43,693 nucleotides of DNA from Neelides folsomi (GCA_034687125.1 JAQGBZ010000474.1:1-43693), one strand, 5' to 3'. Shown: positions 23,996 to 35,105, counted from the stretch's first letter. The notes: a model not told the origin generated them from the sequence alone. Numbers and translations are program-made.

Positions 23996-26291
23996 ATGGA
24001 GAACAAAGACAAGAACGAAAAAGATTTCAAAATGAATAAAAAGAGATTTCCTCTTGCCCTTGACACTGAAGCTGTTTTTGAGGATGTTGAAGAAATTCGA
24101 TTAAAAGGACCAAGTAAGTGAAATTTTAATCGATAACAACTACTATCTGAAGAATTAAAACTCGCCGTAAAACGCGTTTAATTACACAATACGGGATATT
24201 TTGCATTTATTGTATATATTTAACAGTATTATTATTATAATAAAATCTAATTAAATTGAAAGGTGGTTGGGGGACGAGGCACACGATTGCTCTTATGACT
24301 TTCTTTGGATCTGTCGTTTCCTACGCTTTGCGAATCAATTTGAGTATGGCAATCGTCGACATGGTCAAATCAGGATCAAAAAAGAACGACTCGGCCATTT
24401 GCCCAGATCTTTACACTGAATCTACAGGGAATGAACATGCTGGAGAATTTGAGTGGTCCACAACAGAACAAGGATTTCTTCTCGGGTATCAATTAAAACA
24501 AAATTGTCAAATTAAATAATCAAAAAATATTGAACTAAAAAGTTGAACAAATATTTTATAATAAAGCTTATTAATGTAAAAATAATGATTTAGATAATGA
24601 GTTAGTTACATATTGTGTTTTTTACTGATTGTGATTACGAATTACCATTTATGATACAGGTCATTCTTTTGGGGATATGTCGCAACTCAAGTCCCAGGTG
24701 GAATTTTCTCAGAAAAATACGGAGCCAAATGGGTTTTCGGCATTGGGATTTTGTTGGCATCCGTTTTTTGTCTTTTGACTCCTGTGGCAGCTCGCCTTGG
24801 TCTTCCCTACCTTGTGGCTGTTCGAGTTGTCCAAGGGCTAGGCGAAGGCGTGACCCCGCCTGCCACTCATGCTCTTCTCGCACAATGGTCACCACCGTTA
24901 GAAAGAAGCAAAATGGGTTCATTCGTTTACGCTGGGAATCAATTGGGAACAATGACAGCGATGCTTTTAAGTGGCGGAATTATAAGCTCGAATTTCCTCG
25001 GCGGATGGCAAGGGGTTTTTTACACTTTCGGAGTCATTGGAATTGTTTGGTTCGGATTTTGGACCTTCTTTGTTTCCAGTCGGCCAGAGGAACATCCGAA
25101 GATAAGCCAAGCTGAATTGTCGTATATTAAAGGGTCATTGGGAGATCAAACCACTAAGGAAAAAGTGCCAACCCCTTGGGGAGATATGAAAAGGTCCATG
25201 CCGTTTTGGGCAATTATGTTTGCTCAGCTTGGGAATGGATGGGGGTTGTACACCCTGCTCACTTTTTTGCCAAAATACATGAATGATGTTCTTCTATTTG
25301 ATATCAAACAAGTAAGATTTTTTCAGATTTGATCTTTATACCTGTAATTAACTTTTAATTGGAAGCTTATAATTAAGTAAAACAATACATTGAACATGAG
25401 ATTGACAATTAAAGTTTTATTAATATATATTGTATTTTTGATAACAGAACAGTTTGCTGTCTGCAATGCCTTATTTCTGCATGTTTCTCTTTGCAATTGT
25501 AATCAGCCCCATTGGGGATATCTTGAGAGTAAAAAGAATTATGTCGACAACGGGAGTAAGAAAGCTGTTTAATACTATAGGTAATTTAATGGAGCAGTTT
25601 ACCCTGTTTATCTATAAACTTTTAAACTATAAACTTGATTTTAATATTTTAAATAATTAATTTAAAGGGCATTGGGGTCCAGCGGTTGCATTGGTAGGAG
25701 CGGCTTTCTCTGGATGCAGTCGTGAATTGAATGTAACGTTACTAACTATTGCAGTCGCTTTAAGTGGAGCTGTTGGAGCGGCATATCAAGGTATAAACTG
25801 GATCTTAACTTTCAGATTAAGACATGCCAGATTAAATGAACCATATTTATCTAAGTAGTTAATAATCTTTATTAGTTAATTTTAATATCAAATAAGTCTT
25901 GACTAATTTTGATTTAACCAAAATTTCCTCATTTTTGAGATAATTTTTAATAATGCTTTGCAGTCAATCATATTGATATTGCTCCGAATCATGCTGGAGT
26001 CCTCATGGGAGTTTGTAACGGCGTGGCGAACCTTGCGGGTATTGCAGCTCCTTATGCTGCGGGATCTATCATTGATGATGTAATTATCTGATAAATAAAT
26101 AAATATCATTAAAGTAATTACCACGTTCAATTTATGATTCAAAGGGGAAATTAATGAGTTGGCGTCTCGTTTTCTTCATCTCGGCTGGAGTGTACTTCTG
26201 TGATAATCTCTTTTACCTCATTTTCGCCACGGGAAGGGAACAGTATTGGAATAGACCAAAGACAATAAAAACCGAATCACAAATTAAGTAA
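23996..26291 (+). CDS. SLC17-family anion transporter (sialin / Na-phosphate cotransporter-like), seven exons
   Basis: Exons 23996-24113, 24263-24485, 24660-25311, 25448-25580, 25668-25790, 25964-26079 and 26145-26291 are all in phase and give 503 residues. The protein has the 12-helix major facilitator plan with SLC17 signatures: YALRINLSMAIVDMV in helix 1, an extracellular loop, WGYVATQVPGGIFSEKYGAKWVFGIG (helix 2 to the cytosolic motif), VAVRVVQGLGEGVTPPATHALLAQW in helix 4, LTFLPKYMNDVL in helix 7, VNHIDIAPNHAGVLMGVCNG in helix 10, and MSWRLVFFISAGVYF in helix 12. It should carry organic or inorganic anions using a sodium or proton gradient. Which substrate (sialic acid, glutamate, phosphate, urate) cannot be told, so no symbol is given. 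The N-terminal about 40 residues are charged and cytosolic. Confidence 0.93.
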
Positions 26292-26775
26292 CAGTTTATA
26301 ACATTATAACTTTTAATTAAAATTATTTTGATATCAATATATCATTTTATTTTATATTATTTATATTTAATATTATTATTGTATACATTTAATATGTAAC
26401 ATATTGGATATGGTTAAAGTTTAAATTAAACATTTATAAAAAGACTATCAGGAAATATACTTTATTTCATATACTATTCTTGTTTTTATAAACTAAAGCT
26501 AATTAAACCTTTAACGTTCATTTGTCCGTTTGCATTCTTTGCATTTATTTGGGTTGTGCTAGTGAATGCAGAGGGGAAAATATTTTGTTCGGCTGTTGAG
26601 GTTCATACGATAATGCTTGCGAGAAAGAGAAACAAAATTTAAACCCATTCCTATAAAATCATATACCAAATTGAATTGTTGCATTTTTCGACAACAGACA
26701 ATTTTGTATTTCATATTTATCAACATTATTTCTTAATATCTTTTATTTTTGTAATTTATCAATCTCATTTTAATC
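26292..26775. other. Short intergenic region between the SLC17 gene and ACTR6
   Basis: AT-rich; contains AATAAA-type signals after the transporter and the ACTR6 promoter. No further element was recognised. Confidence 0.5.
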
Positions 26776-28535
26776 ATGACCTCAAAAGCCCAACCAGCAC
26801 CTCCTCCTCCACCACCGGATTTAACTACATTCCCGACATTTATCCTGGACAATGGAGCAAATTCAATGAAAGCCGGCTTTGCTTCTGCAGAATCTCCCAA
26901 GTAAGACACCAAAATAATATTTTATGATTAATTAACTTTAAATACATTTACTTAAAATATTTATGATTGAATAGGGTCATTCCAAATTGCATTGCAAAAT
27001 CGAGAAGTGAAAGGAGAAGACCATTTTTAGGAGATCAAATTGATGATTGTCGAGACACTTCTGGCCTTTTTTTCCTCTTACCAGTACAAAAGGTAAAAAA
27101 TAGATTTTCTCAAGCAACTTTAAAGATAAAGAGGTTGATTATATAATAATTGTATTTAATTAAATTATCTAAAGCTTTAATATGTTCATTTTCAACTTTT
27201 TGTTATTAGGGTTATATGACCCATCCTGATTTTCAAAAAACCGTCTGGGACTATTTGTTCGGGAAAGAGTCCTTTGACATCAACCCACAGGATGTCAATT
27301 TACTCATTACAGAACCCATCTGTAATTTCCGACATATACAAGATGTAATGTGTGAAATTCTCTTCGAGGATTACGAGTTCAATTCTGTATGTCGAACCAC
27401 TGCGGCCAACATGACCGATTTCAAATATTCGACTGAAATGGGCGGTCCGTGTAGTTTGATCATTGACAGCGGTCATTCGTTCACTCACATCGTTCCCTAC
27501 ATCAACGGGAATAGAGTTACTACTGCAATGAAGAGAATTGACATCGGAGGAAAAGCAGTGACGAATCATCTCAAAGAAGTGATTTCATACAGGTGATTTA
27601 ATTACCTTACAACCTTATCATTCTAATATCTTTGAATTATTAAGTTAAATTCAATTAATTAATAAGTTAGAAATATTTTAATCGTCAACCAAAGGTGAAT
27701 AATTTTTAAAGGTTAATGGTTAATAATAATTTTAAAGTTTAACTATTTAATGTTTCTAACAGACAACTTCACGTGTTGGACGAAACCTTTTTGATGAACC
27801 AAGTAAAAGAAGATTTATCTTTCATTTCTCTCAACTATAACCAAGATCTGGAAATTTGTAAAAAGAAATTTCCCCAAAATAATATCATGAGAGATTACAT
27901 CCTTCCCGATTACTCCAAAATTAAAAGAGGTTTCATTCGTCCGGTGGAGAAAACTGGCCAAAAGGCTGAAGAAGCAGAGCAAATTCTAAAAATGAACAAT
28001 GAGAGATTTACTGTCCCAGAAATTCTTTTCCGACCTCCGATGGTTGGAATTAATCAAGAAGGGATTTCTCAAGCGGTTCTCGCCTCGTTGAAATGTTTTG
28101 AACCCGAAGTTCAAAAGCATTTTGTGGAAAATATTGTATTAACGGGAGGAAATGTTAATATTCCTGGATTCAAAGAAAGGATCGAATTGGATTTAAGATC
28201 GGATATTGACGCCTATTTCACCATCAAATCATTTGTTCCACCAAAGTATGTTGAAATCAATTTACTCAATACCATTACATATCACAATTTGGAAATAATT
28301 TTAGTTTAGTTTAATTCGATAACATAATTATAAAATGGCAATCTTTTAAGTTATATAATAATTTAGATTTAGACTAGTTTTGATAAAATTCTATTGCTTT
28401 TTTAGCCCTGTAACTTATTCTTGGGAAGCTGCCAAGATTTTTTCAAAAGACCCAGAATTCTCTCGATATCTGGTAACAAAGAGTCAATACGCGGAATACG
28501 GCCGAGCTGCGTTTGCCAAAAATACTCAAATTTAA
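26776..28535 (+). CDS. ACTR6: Actin-related protein 6 (SWR1/SRCAP complex subunit), five exons
   Basis: Exons 26776-26900, 26975-27092, 27210-27592, 27763-28245 and 28406-28535 join in phase (2, 0, 2, 2) to 412 residues (human 396). It follows human ARP6 throughout: FILDNGANSMKAGF (phosphate-1 loop), VIPNC, DTSGLFFLLPVQKGYMT, VWDYLFGKE, LLITEPICNF, LIIDSGHSFTHIVPYI, GGKAVTNHLKEVISYRQLHV, NERFTVPEILF, ENIVLTGGNVNIPGF and PVTYSWEAAKIF. ARP6 is a nuclear subunit of the remodeller that exchanges H2A for H2A.Z. Oddity: the protein starts with a Pro-rich extension (AQPAPPPPPPDLTTFP) of about 20 residues that human ARP6 lacks; the start is the only in-frame ATG before the actin fold. Confidence 0.96.
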
Positions 28536-28996
28536 AACTATAAATGCACTTACAATTTACATATTTTTGTATTTTTAAAATTTTTCATCGTGTGTTAAAA
28601 TATAATTAACAATATTATGATAATTATGTAGATTAGGTTTTAGATTACAATTCATAATCATAAAAGTAATGTGTATAACTATAACTTTATTTTTTAATGT
28701 TTTCTTAAATTTTTAATATGCAATGTTCATCCAAAAATTGTTAATTAATGATATATATATTATTTAACACAAAACTCATTTAATATTGGTTTAATTTAGG
28801 TTGTGATAAGAAAATTATGTTAATGTAGAATTTGACCAAACACAAATAATGATTGTTTATTCAAAATATTTCATCCAGTCAACCCAAACTACCATTTTGT
28901 TCATTGGTTCAATTTGACTTATAAATGCTTAATTTTGTTGTAAACACTAGTGATATTATTTTTTTTGCAAATCATGTATAATAAATATAATAAATT
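28536..28996. other. Convergent intergenic region
   Basis: AT-rich 3' flanks of ACTR6 (plus) and the small membrane-protein gene (minus). Nothing else is seen. Confidence 0.5.
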
Positions 28997-29507
28997 TTAA
29001 ATATAATTTTCTTCGAACGTTGCATAAGACGGTGGTTTGGCTTCAATCCTGAGTATTCTCTCATTAATGAAGTTGAAAATAAGAGCATCAATTATTCGTC
29101 TCTTCTCATCTTCATCTATTTTATTTTGGGCTTTCTCAAAAGCCTCTTTGATTGAAGCTCCAATTGCTGCATAGTCGATCCTTTTCAACATCTCGTTTGT
29201 GATTGGAGATCCATCGAATGGACAACAGCAAATGTCAATGAAAAACCATACAATCCTATTATGAGATATAATATGTAGTTAACATTTATCAATCTGATAA
29301 GTATATCTACAGTTGTACCAATATTTATTTACTTAATTATAATTTATTATAAATGACATTATTACAAAATATTTATTTTTATCGATAATGATAGTTTAAA
29401 CCTTACGTGATAATTAAAGTAACTATAACGAGCAAAACAATGATTTCAAGATCTTTATTCTTGTAAGTCACTTCCACTTTCATGTTTGACAAGTTTTCAA
29501 TGTACAT
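28997..29507 (-). CDS. Small single-pass membrane protein with PPxY motif, unknown family
   Basis: Two exons (29507-29407 and 29255-28997) joined in phase 2 by GTAAGG and AATAG sites encode about 119 residues. A short charged N-terminus (YIENLSNMKVEVTYKNKDLE) is followed by one strong transmembrane helix (IIVLLVIVTLIITIVWFFI). Directly after it is a cysteine triplet (DICCCPFDG), a typical place for palmitoylation. The remaining about 75 residues form a charged, probably helical, cytosolic domain (ASIKEAFEKAQNKIDEDEKR) ending in KPPSYATFEENYI. PPSY fits the PPxY motif bound by WW domains such as those of Nedd4 ligases. The family is not recognised. A membrane adaptor role is only suggested by these motifs. 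Confidence 0.75.
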
Positions 29508-30010
29508 TTTTGATTTGATATGATTTTATTGTAAAAACGCAAAAGAAAAATGCGATGTTGATTCTTAACAGGTTTGTTGAAAAGTGACGCGAGCAAAGGG
29601 CCCATATAAAATATTAAAAACTATAAACATTAATTGAATTAATTTCCTTTATTCCAAGAAAAACATCAAATAAAAAACATTTACATCAACATTTAACATA
29701 ACGTAATTAATGATGACACAATTTGAACTTTTGGATATAACTAATGTAATAATACTCCATCCTACCACTAATTAAAAGTCATAGTTATACAAGACTTCTG
29801 TAGACGCAAAATTGCGAACATATTTATATGCCAATTTTAGATTTATAACAAATTAGAAGTTTATTGTTCTAATAAGAATTTAAACACAATAATTGTTATG
29901 AATAATTTGAATGACAAAAAATATTGATTATTGAATATGATGATGAATCTATTCATCAATCAAAATTACAACTACATATTATACCAACTACGATTTTACT
30001 ATAATTACTA
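29508..30010. other. Intergenic, AT-rich
   Basis: Lies between the 5' end of the small membrane-protein gene and the 3' end of the cyanase gene, both on the minus strand. No gene or repeat was recognised. Confidence 0.5.
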
Positions 30011-30460
30011 TCAAAATTGTTTATAAGGCAAAAATTTCCCACACATCGTGATTTTAACTCGATCCCCTAATGGATTCTCCACTTTCTCTACATCAAGTGT
30101 GAAATCAATGGCGCTCATAATCCCAGCACCGAATTTCTCCTCGATCACTTCCTTCAAGCTGAGCCCGTAAATAACGTTGACCTCATGAAGTCGGGCAATG
30201 AGAGGATCTTTGAACAAAGAATCTCCATCTTGACCTTTAATGGGTGGCTTCAACAATGTCTCCTTTGCTCCAAGCGGAAGGCCAAGGATTTCCATCAGAT
30301 TCTTAGCAGCTTTTTCATCCGTGAGACAATTTTGGCCCAGGCAGACAGAAGCAATGAAAATGGGAGAAAGACCCATTTTAGCTCCGATATCTTCCCATGT
30401 TAATTTCCTCAAAGATTTTTCCATTCGAATGAAATCTGTCAGCGCTCTTCGCTCCATCAT
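30011..30460 (-). CDS. cynS: Cyanate hydratase (cyanase), intron-free ORF
   Basis: A complete 149-residue cyanase (E. coli CynS is 156). The N-terminal five-helix domain includes LTWEDIGAKMGLSPIFIASV and LGQNCLTDEKA; the C-terminal dimerisation/catalytic domain follows. The catalytic trio of E. coli (Arg96, Glu99, Ser122) is kept: Arg and Glu in ARLHEVNVIYG, Ser in FGAGIMSAIDF. The end reads ITMCGKFLPYKQF, as in bacterial GKYLPTKPF. It catalyses cyanate plus bicarbonate to carbon dioxide and carbamate, which yields ammonia; the family forms decamers. The gene is unusual in animals; one is known in the spider mite Tetranychus, where horizontal transfer was proposed. The ORF has no intron, but an acceptor (TTTTGTAG) lies one base before the ATG pair, so a 5' UTR intron is likely (possible donor GTAAAT, exon edge at 30642). 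Flanking arthropod genes argue against contamination. Confidence 0.95.
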   Translation of the reverse strand: MMERRALTDFIRMEKSLRKLTWEDIGAKMGLSPIFIASVCLGQNCLTDEKAAKNLMEILGLPLGAKETLLKPPIKGQDGDSLFKDPLIARLHEVNVIYGLSLKEVIEEKFGAGIMSAIDFTLDVEKVENPLGDRVKITMCGKFLPYKQF

Positions 30461-30469
30461 TCTACAAAA

Positions 30470-31978
30470 TACAACCAACTTTGATTAAATCATTATAATA
30501 TAAATTCTTTATTTAGTATAGAGGTAATAGGCAAGGATAATACAAGAGAGAGCGTAATAGGTATAATATAATAGTAATTACATTATTGGCTGTATTACAA
30601 GATTGAAGATTAAGCTGAATGCAATAGGTATATATATTTACGTATTCTTGGGTAAATGAAGCTGAAGTGAGATTGAGACCGCTCTGGATACTTCACAAAA
30701 CTTAAATAAGAATTATTGAACTTGAAATTGATTAACGTTATTTTCGACTTGGACCTGGGACTTTTAATGTCAGAGCTACTTTTAGTGCGAGTTGGCTTAA
30801 ATTAGAATACTTTATAATAGGATGATCAACGATTAACAATGAGAAGAGAACGAGTATCTTAAATATTATTTAAGTAGATAAAATGCAATGAACTTTTACA
30901 TTTTATGCATGGCAGTACAAACTATGTATCTGAGCTAAATACTTACTATATATTATATCCAATCAATATCAAGCACAGATGTTTCGTGTTTGTTTTGTGA
31001 GTCTGTAAGTATATTATAAGATTTAAATAAGTATGATAGAGTGATTAAACGAAATGAATCCATCGGCCTATAAATGAATGGCATGAAATTATGTATATCT
31101 ATTTAAGTGACTCAAATGCATAGGTGCTAGATAGAATAGTGCTTAAACCTTGTATACCCAATTATAATAATAATTAAGTATGTATTCTTATTGTATTGTG
31201 TTATTGCGTGCTTTTATAATCATTTCTCATTTTATATCTTTACTATTTCACATTTAGTAAATACTAATAATATACTAATAATGTACCTAGTATAGTATTA
31301 TAAAAATTAATATAAAATGATATAAGTACCAAATTAATAATCATTACTGTATTTATATTGAAAATGAATACTGGTTAGCCGGGTACTCTATGCGTACTCG
31401 TATGATTCCAAGACATTGTGTTAGAACTGTTAGATAATATGAATTATGACAAAACTGCTTATTATATTACACATATAGAATGTATAGTTTAAATGCTTAT
31501 AAGACTAATACAGCTAGATTATATCTTTATATCTTAATGACTTAATTATAACTATTACAAATTAAATTGTGGTTAGATATAAGGTTTTTTTATCACTGTA
31601 GATATTTTTAATGCAACTCGTTTAAAGCTTATTTACCAATACTTAATCATAATGAGAAATCGTAATTCATTTCATTAATCATAAAGTTCTTTGTGGCTCA
31701 TATTCATAGCAAGTACTGTTAATTACTCGATCTGCAATGACAATGAGCAATGATCAAAATAAAGGATTGTGCGGAAAATGGAATGTAATGGAATAGTGAA
31801 CAGAGAGTTACTATGAACAATCATTTTTTGATTCATTTTTCAAACATTCATTCTATCGATATTCACTGCTTCTAAAATCCCAGAAAAAGAAATCTCAATT
31901 AGCAAATTCTCATTTTCATTCAACTCTCAAAATTCCCAAGTGAAGACTCGACTCGTGAAGACTTTCATACTCGTCAAG
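30470..31978. other. Intergenic, AT-rich, with a probable cyanase leader exon
   Basis: The left end probably holds the cyanase 5' UTR intron (30462-30641) and a leader exon starting at 30642 on the minus strand. The rest is AT-rich with no long open frames. Nothing else is recognised. Confidence 0.45.
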
Positions 31979-32615
31979 ATGGCCACCAAATGCGGAACTG
32001 GACCAGCTTATGTATATGTTCAAATTTAACAAAAACCAAATATTAGCAATAAACGAGCCGAATTTAATAAGTCAGCTCATTTCTCATGCAATTATGATCA
32101 GTGGAAATTGGAATTTCTCAAGAAAATGATTGTATTAATTAATGTACAGAGCGGATGCTTCGACGCTATGCGATGTCCCTTGGATTGTCCGGGATTCTCG
32201 TTCAACCGAATTCCTCGTCCAGCGTGTTATCCTCTTCCTACTGCTTGTTACTGTCGTCCGGGCCGTTGTGATTGGTGCCCACCACGAGTGAGGAAACATC
32301 CGCATTGCTCTCCAGCTCTTTCCTGTGTTCCACCAATTCATTTCAACTGGGGTTCCTGGGGTTGTGGTGAGAAAGCAAATTCATTTCTCTTTAAAAATGA
32401 TATTTATGAAGTAGCTAAAGTTAGACTATGCCAACTTAAGTCGTTAGACTAAATTCTTTAGTTAGGTTTGCTCAATTTTAATTTTATTCAACAAGCTGAA
32501 ATTATAAATAGTCACTTAGTCCACCATTCTCAATTTATTCTTAAACTTACTACATAAAATGAATTGAAATAATTTTAACATTTCAGATTGCGTTGGTAAA
32601 TGTCCATGCTTTTAA
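31979..32615 (+). CDS. Cysteine-rich structural-type protein 1, three exons
   Basis: Exons 31979-32011, 32150-32366 and 32587-32615 (phases 0 and 1) encode 92 residues, 15 of them Cys, plus many Pro and Arg. There is no signal peptide (the N-terminus is MATKCGTGPAY) and no membrane segment. Typical stretches are YCRPGRCDWCPPRVRKHPHC and the C-terminus CDCVGKCPCF. The block CVPPIHFNWGSWGC recurs as LVPPIGFMWRCCG in the next gene, so the two are probably paralogues. High Cys/Pro without secretion recalls disulphide-cross-linked structural proteins, such as those of sperm or hair-like coats. This is inference; the family is not recognised. Confidence 0.75.
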
Positions 32616-33063
32616 TCGATTCTTGGCAAATCTCGCAACCAACGAGGACTAACGTTTATGAAATTTCTTCACGAAATTGATTTTTATAAAACTTACAAAC
32701 CCATCCAACTTTTACTTTAGTTCAATTCTACCCAAATATTAAATTTATAATTACCTAATGTAAATCGAATTAATAAATTGTTCTAAAATGTGAAAATGTG
32801 TTTTTATTCATATACTTTAGGTAATAATTCTTAAGCTAAATATTTAATATGGCTTAACAATAACATAATTAAAATAATTAAATGTTTAAGATTATTTAAC
32901 CGAATTAATAGATAGTCTTCACATTCTTATTGCAAGTTGTCAAGTTAAATTGTTTACTTACTATAATAAAACAAGTCAATTCAATCAAAATGTAACAATT
33001 CCAATTCAATAATTTAACTAAAAGTTCAAAATTTTCAAAATTTTCAAGTGTTAAAGAATCATC
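32616..33063. other. Spacer between the two cysteine-rich genes
   Basis: AT-rich; AATAAA-type signal near 32770. Promoter of the second gene presumably lies here. Nothing else is seen. Confidence 0.4.
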
Positions 33064-33499
33064 ATGAATTTCGTTTGTGGAAACAACTACGGAGCGAACC
33101 GCGGAAGAGTCCTCGCTCCTCGCCAACCTTGTGGAGGATACGTGAGCAATTAAATGAAATTTATTTTATAAATAACATTCAATAAAATGAAATAACCAGT
33201 ATTAGCAAAATTAGCAAGATAATGACTTTTGAATGAATATGATTTTGAAGGTATTTGGTAAATATGGAGTCGGCGGTTGCTGCGGCTGTTCACAACGAGC
33301 TTCTCCTTGTGCTCCCGTTTACAGCTGTCATGATCCATGTGCTCCCTTGAGACTCGTTCCGCCAATCGGCTTCATGTGGAGATGTTGTGGGAATCCGCCA
33401 AAACTCGCAAAACGCTACCATAATTATCCCATTTGCCCAAATCCGAAAATTCTGACCGACCGGAGTTGTTCAACCTGTTGCAACTGTGGTCAATGTTGA
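33064..33499 (+). CDS. Cysteine-rich structural-type protein 2, two exons
   Basis: Exons 33064-33141 and 33251-33499 (phase 0, GTGAGC donor) encode 108 residues with 16 Cys. It starts MNFVCGNNYGANRGRVLAP with no signal peptide. It continues with GGCCGCSQRASPCAP, the shared VPPIGFMWRCCG block and a C-terminal CSTCCNCGQC. It lies about 450 bases downstream of its likely paralogue in the same orientation. Exon structure is similar (short first exon ending after a Tyr codon in phase 0, main Cys-rich exon second). Function unknown; a cross-linked structural role is inferred from composition. Confidence 0.75.
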
Positions 33500-33993
33500 G
33501 GTAAATTTTCTTTGTTCAATAATATTTTATTTTGTTAAAACATTACCCATTAGGTAATAATGTTTTCATTTAATATTATTCCATTTCCACATTATTATTA
33601 TCCTGTGTTTCTCATTGTAAACATGCGTATACATGTTTCAAAAGTTTCATCCAATTTGCAATGATTTTTTCATTTTTACAAGCGTGCTGGAAGTGAAGTT
33701 GAGATGTCAAGAACGTCGATTGAGTGACTGTAAAATACAAGGAATCTTTCGCCACTTCAATTCTCAAATGTAAACAAATTCATGAATAATTAAATTTTTG
33801 CATTTTATTTTTAATATTTTTATCCAACTCTCATATGATTTTAGTAAACTGTTTTATTATCATTCTCCCTTGTTTAAGTATTTAAACGTAAATAATATAA
33901 ATTAATAATATATTTAAACATTAATAAAAAATATGGGATTTATAAATTAAATAAATAAATCCTATTCAATTTCATCTCACAAGATTTATTCAT
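33500..33993. other. Convergent intergenic region containing one copy of a duplicated segment
   Basis: AT-rich. 33841-33958 is a diverged copy of 35106-35218 (listed separately). No gene. Confidence 0.5.
33841..33958. repeat. Dispersed duplicate, copy A
   Basis: The first 60 bases match 35106-35165 almost exactly in the same orientation (shared core includes CCCTTGTTTAAGTATTTAAA); the following half is more diverged. It sits directly downstream of the 3' end of the chitin-binding gene on the minus strand. Confidence 0.8.
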
Positions 33994-34560
33994 TCAATGA
34001 CACTTTAAAGTCTGAGCTTGAGCTTCCGCTTCCACTTCCTTCTTTGCTGTCTTCTTCCTCCTCTTCTTTTTCATCCCCTTCATTCTCCTCCTCATTATGT
34101 CATTATCATCCAGAGCCGCTTCCTGAACTGCTTGATGAACTTGCTTGATGAAACTATCTCCAGATCCAATTCCACATCCATCACCTCCAGAGTCGCTTCC
34201 AGATTCACATCCTGCGATATCGGGTGATGAGCAATGTCCGACTGCTGGTTTGTATGATGGATTTTTGCTTGGGTCAAAGTGGAGACCTTGTGGGCAGGGA
34301 ATTTGGTAGGTGAAATGATTCTTACAACTGTACCACATTCCGCAGTCGGGATGTCTGTACCGTCCATCAATTCTGTTTTCGCAGAATTTTCCTGTAATAA
34401 AACAAGATTTTTATAATACAAATTATGGTTAGTTATAGCCAAAAATCATTAATTAATTAATAATGAATTTTTAAGGAATGTTTTACTAACTATCTCCTGG
34501 AGTGTGGGATTAGACAGCTACCGCCAGACAAAGGACTACAATGATCGAAATCGACTTAAT
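33994..34560 (-). pseudogene. Peritrophin-type chitin-binding (CBM14) secreted protein gene with damaged first exon
   Basis: Exon 2 (34391-33994) is intact. It encodes one CBM14 domain with six cysteines in the usual spacing (C-x12-C-x5-C-x9-C-x20-C-x7-C; ENRIDGRYRHPDCGMWYSC). A Ser/Gly/Asp linker (ESGSDSGGDGCGIGSGDS) and a Lys/Arg-rich tail (MKGMKKKRRKKTAKK) follow. Exon 1 (34560-34491) joins it in phase 1 through a GTTAGT donor and would encode a signal peptide (KSISIIVVLCLAVAV). However, the expected start codon is ATT at 34558-34560, and an in-frame TAA stands at 34510-34512, just after the signal peptide. A TATA box lies at the right distance upstream. Either the gene was recently inactivated, this is a null allele, the assembly has errors, or another first exon is used. 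If active, the product would bind chitin in cuticle or gut lining. Confidence 0.65.
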
Positions 34561-34610
34561 TTTGACTTGATTCCCTTTCTTTTTCTGTCATTTTCTTCCT
34601 CCGACTTTTT

Positions 34611-34619
34611 CCTTTTATA
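34611..34619 (-). promoter_or_regulatory. TATA box of the chitin-binding gene
   Basis: TATAAAAGG on the minus strand, about 60 bases upstream of the position where the signal-peptide frame begins. This allows a transcription start near 34589 and a leader of about 30 bases. Confidence 0.6.
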
Positions 34620-34982
34620 GGTCTAGTCAACTTTAATTGTACAATTATTATTGACGATTATATTTTAATCGGTATCTCAAGTTCTTATCACTTTGCATGT
34701 TTTTTCAATTAAAAACTTGCTGTAATTACTTAAATTTTTTCAAATTCTTAAATGTAATACATAATTTTATTAAATTTATATGACATTAAGCAATTATGTA
34801 TTACTCAAGATATATGTCAAATAAATATGTACAAATCAAGCCGATATACAAATACGTATCAGATTTATTTTTGCATGTGAAATATTCTAAAAAATTCATA
34901 ACAATTACACAAGTTCAAGGGTAAATGCTTATAAAAAACTTTGAACTTTTTCGGCACATCAAGGAAGTGAAATTATATATAT

Positions 34983-35006
34983 AACCTCATTCAAGCTTTC
35001 CTGTAA
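34983..35006 (+). repeat. 24-base exact copy of the DUF962 exon 4 / donor junction
   Basis: Identical to 37501-37524, which spans the last 20 coding bases of exon 4 and the splice donor of the Mpo1-like gene (shared sequence begins AACCTCATTCAAGC). The sequence around it does not match. Confidence 0.75.
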
Positions 35007-35105
35007 TATGTATATACCTAAATAATTTTTGCATATTATTATTTAAATACTAAAACATACCAAACTACAGGTGTTTTTTAAATTTCTATTAAACCCGATA
35101 ATGAT

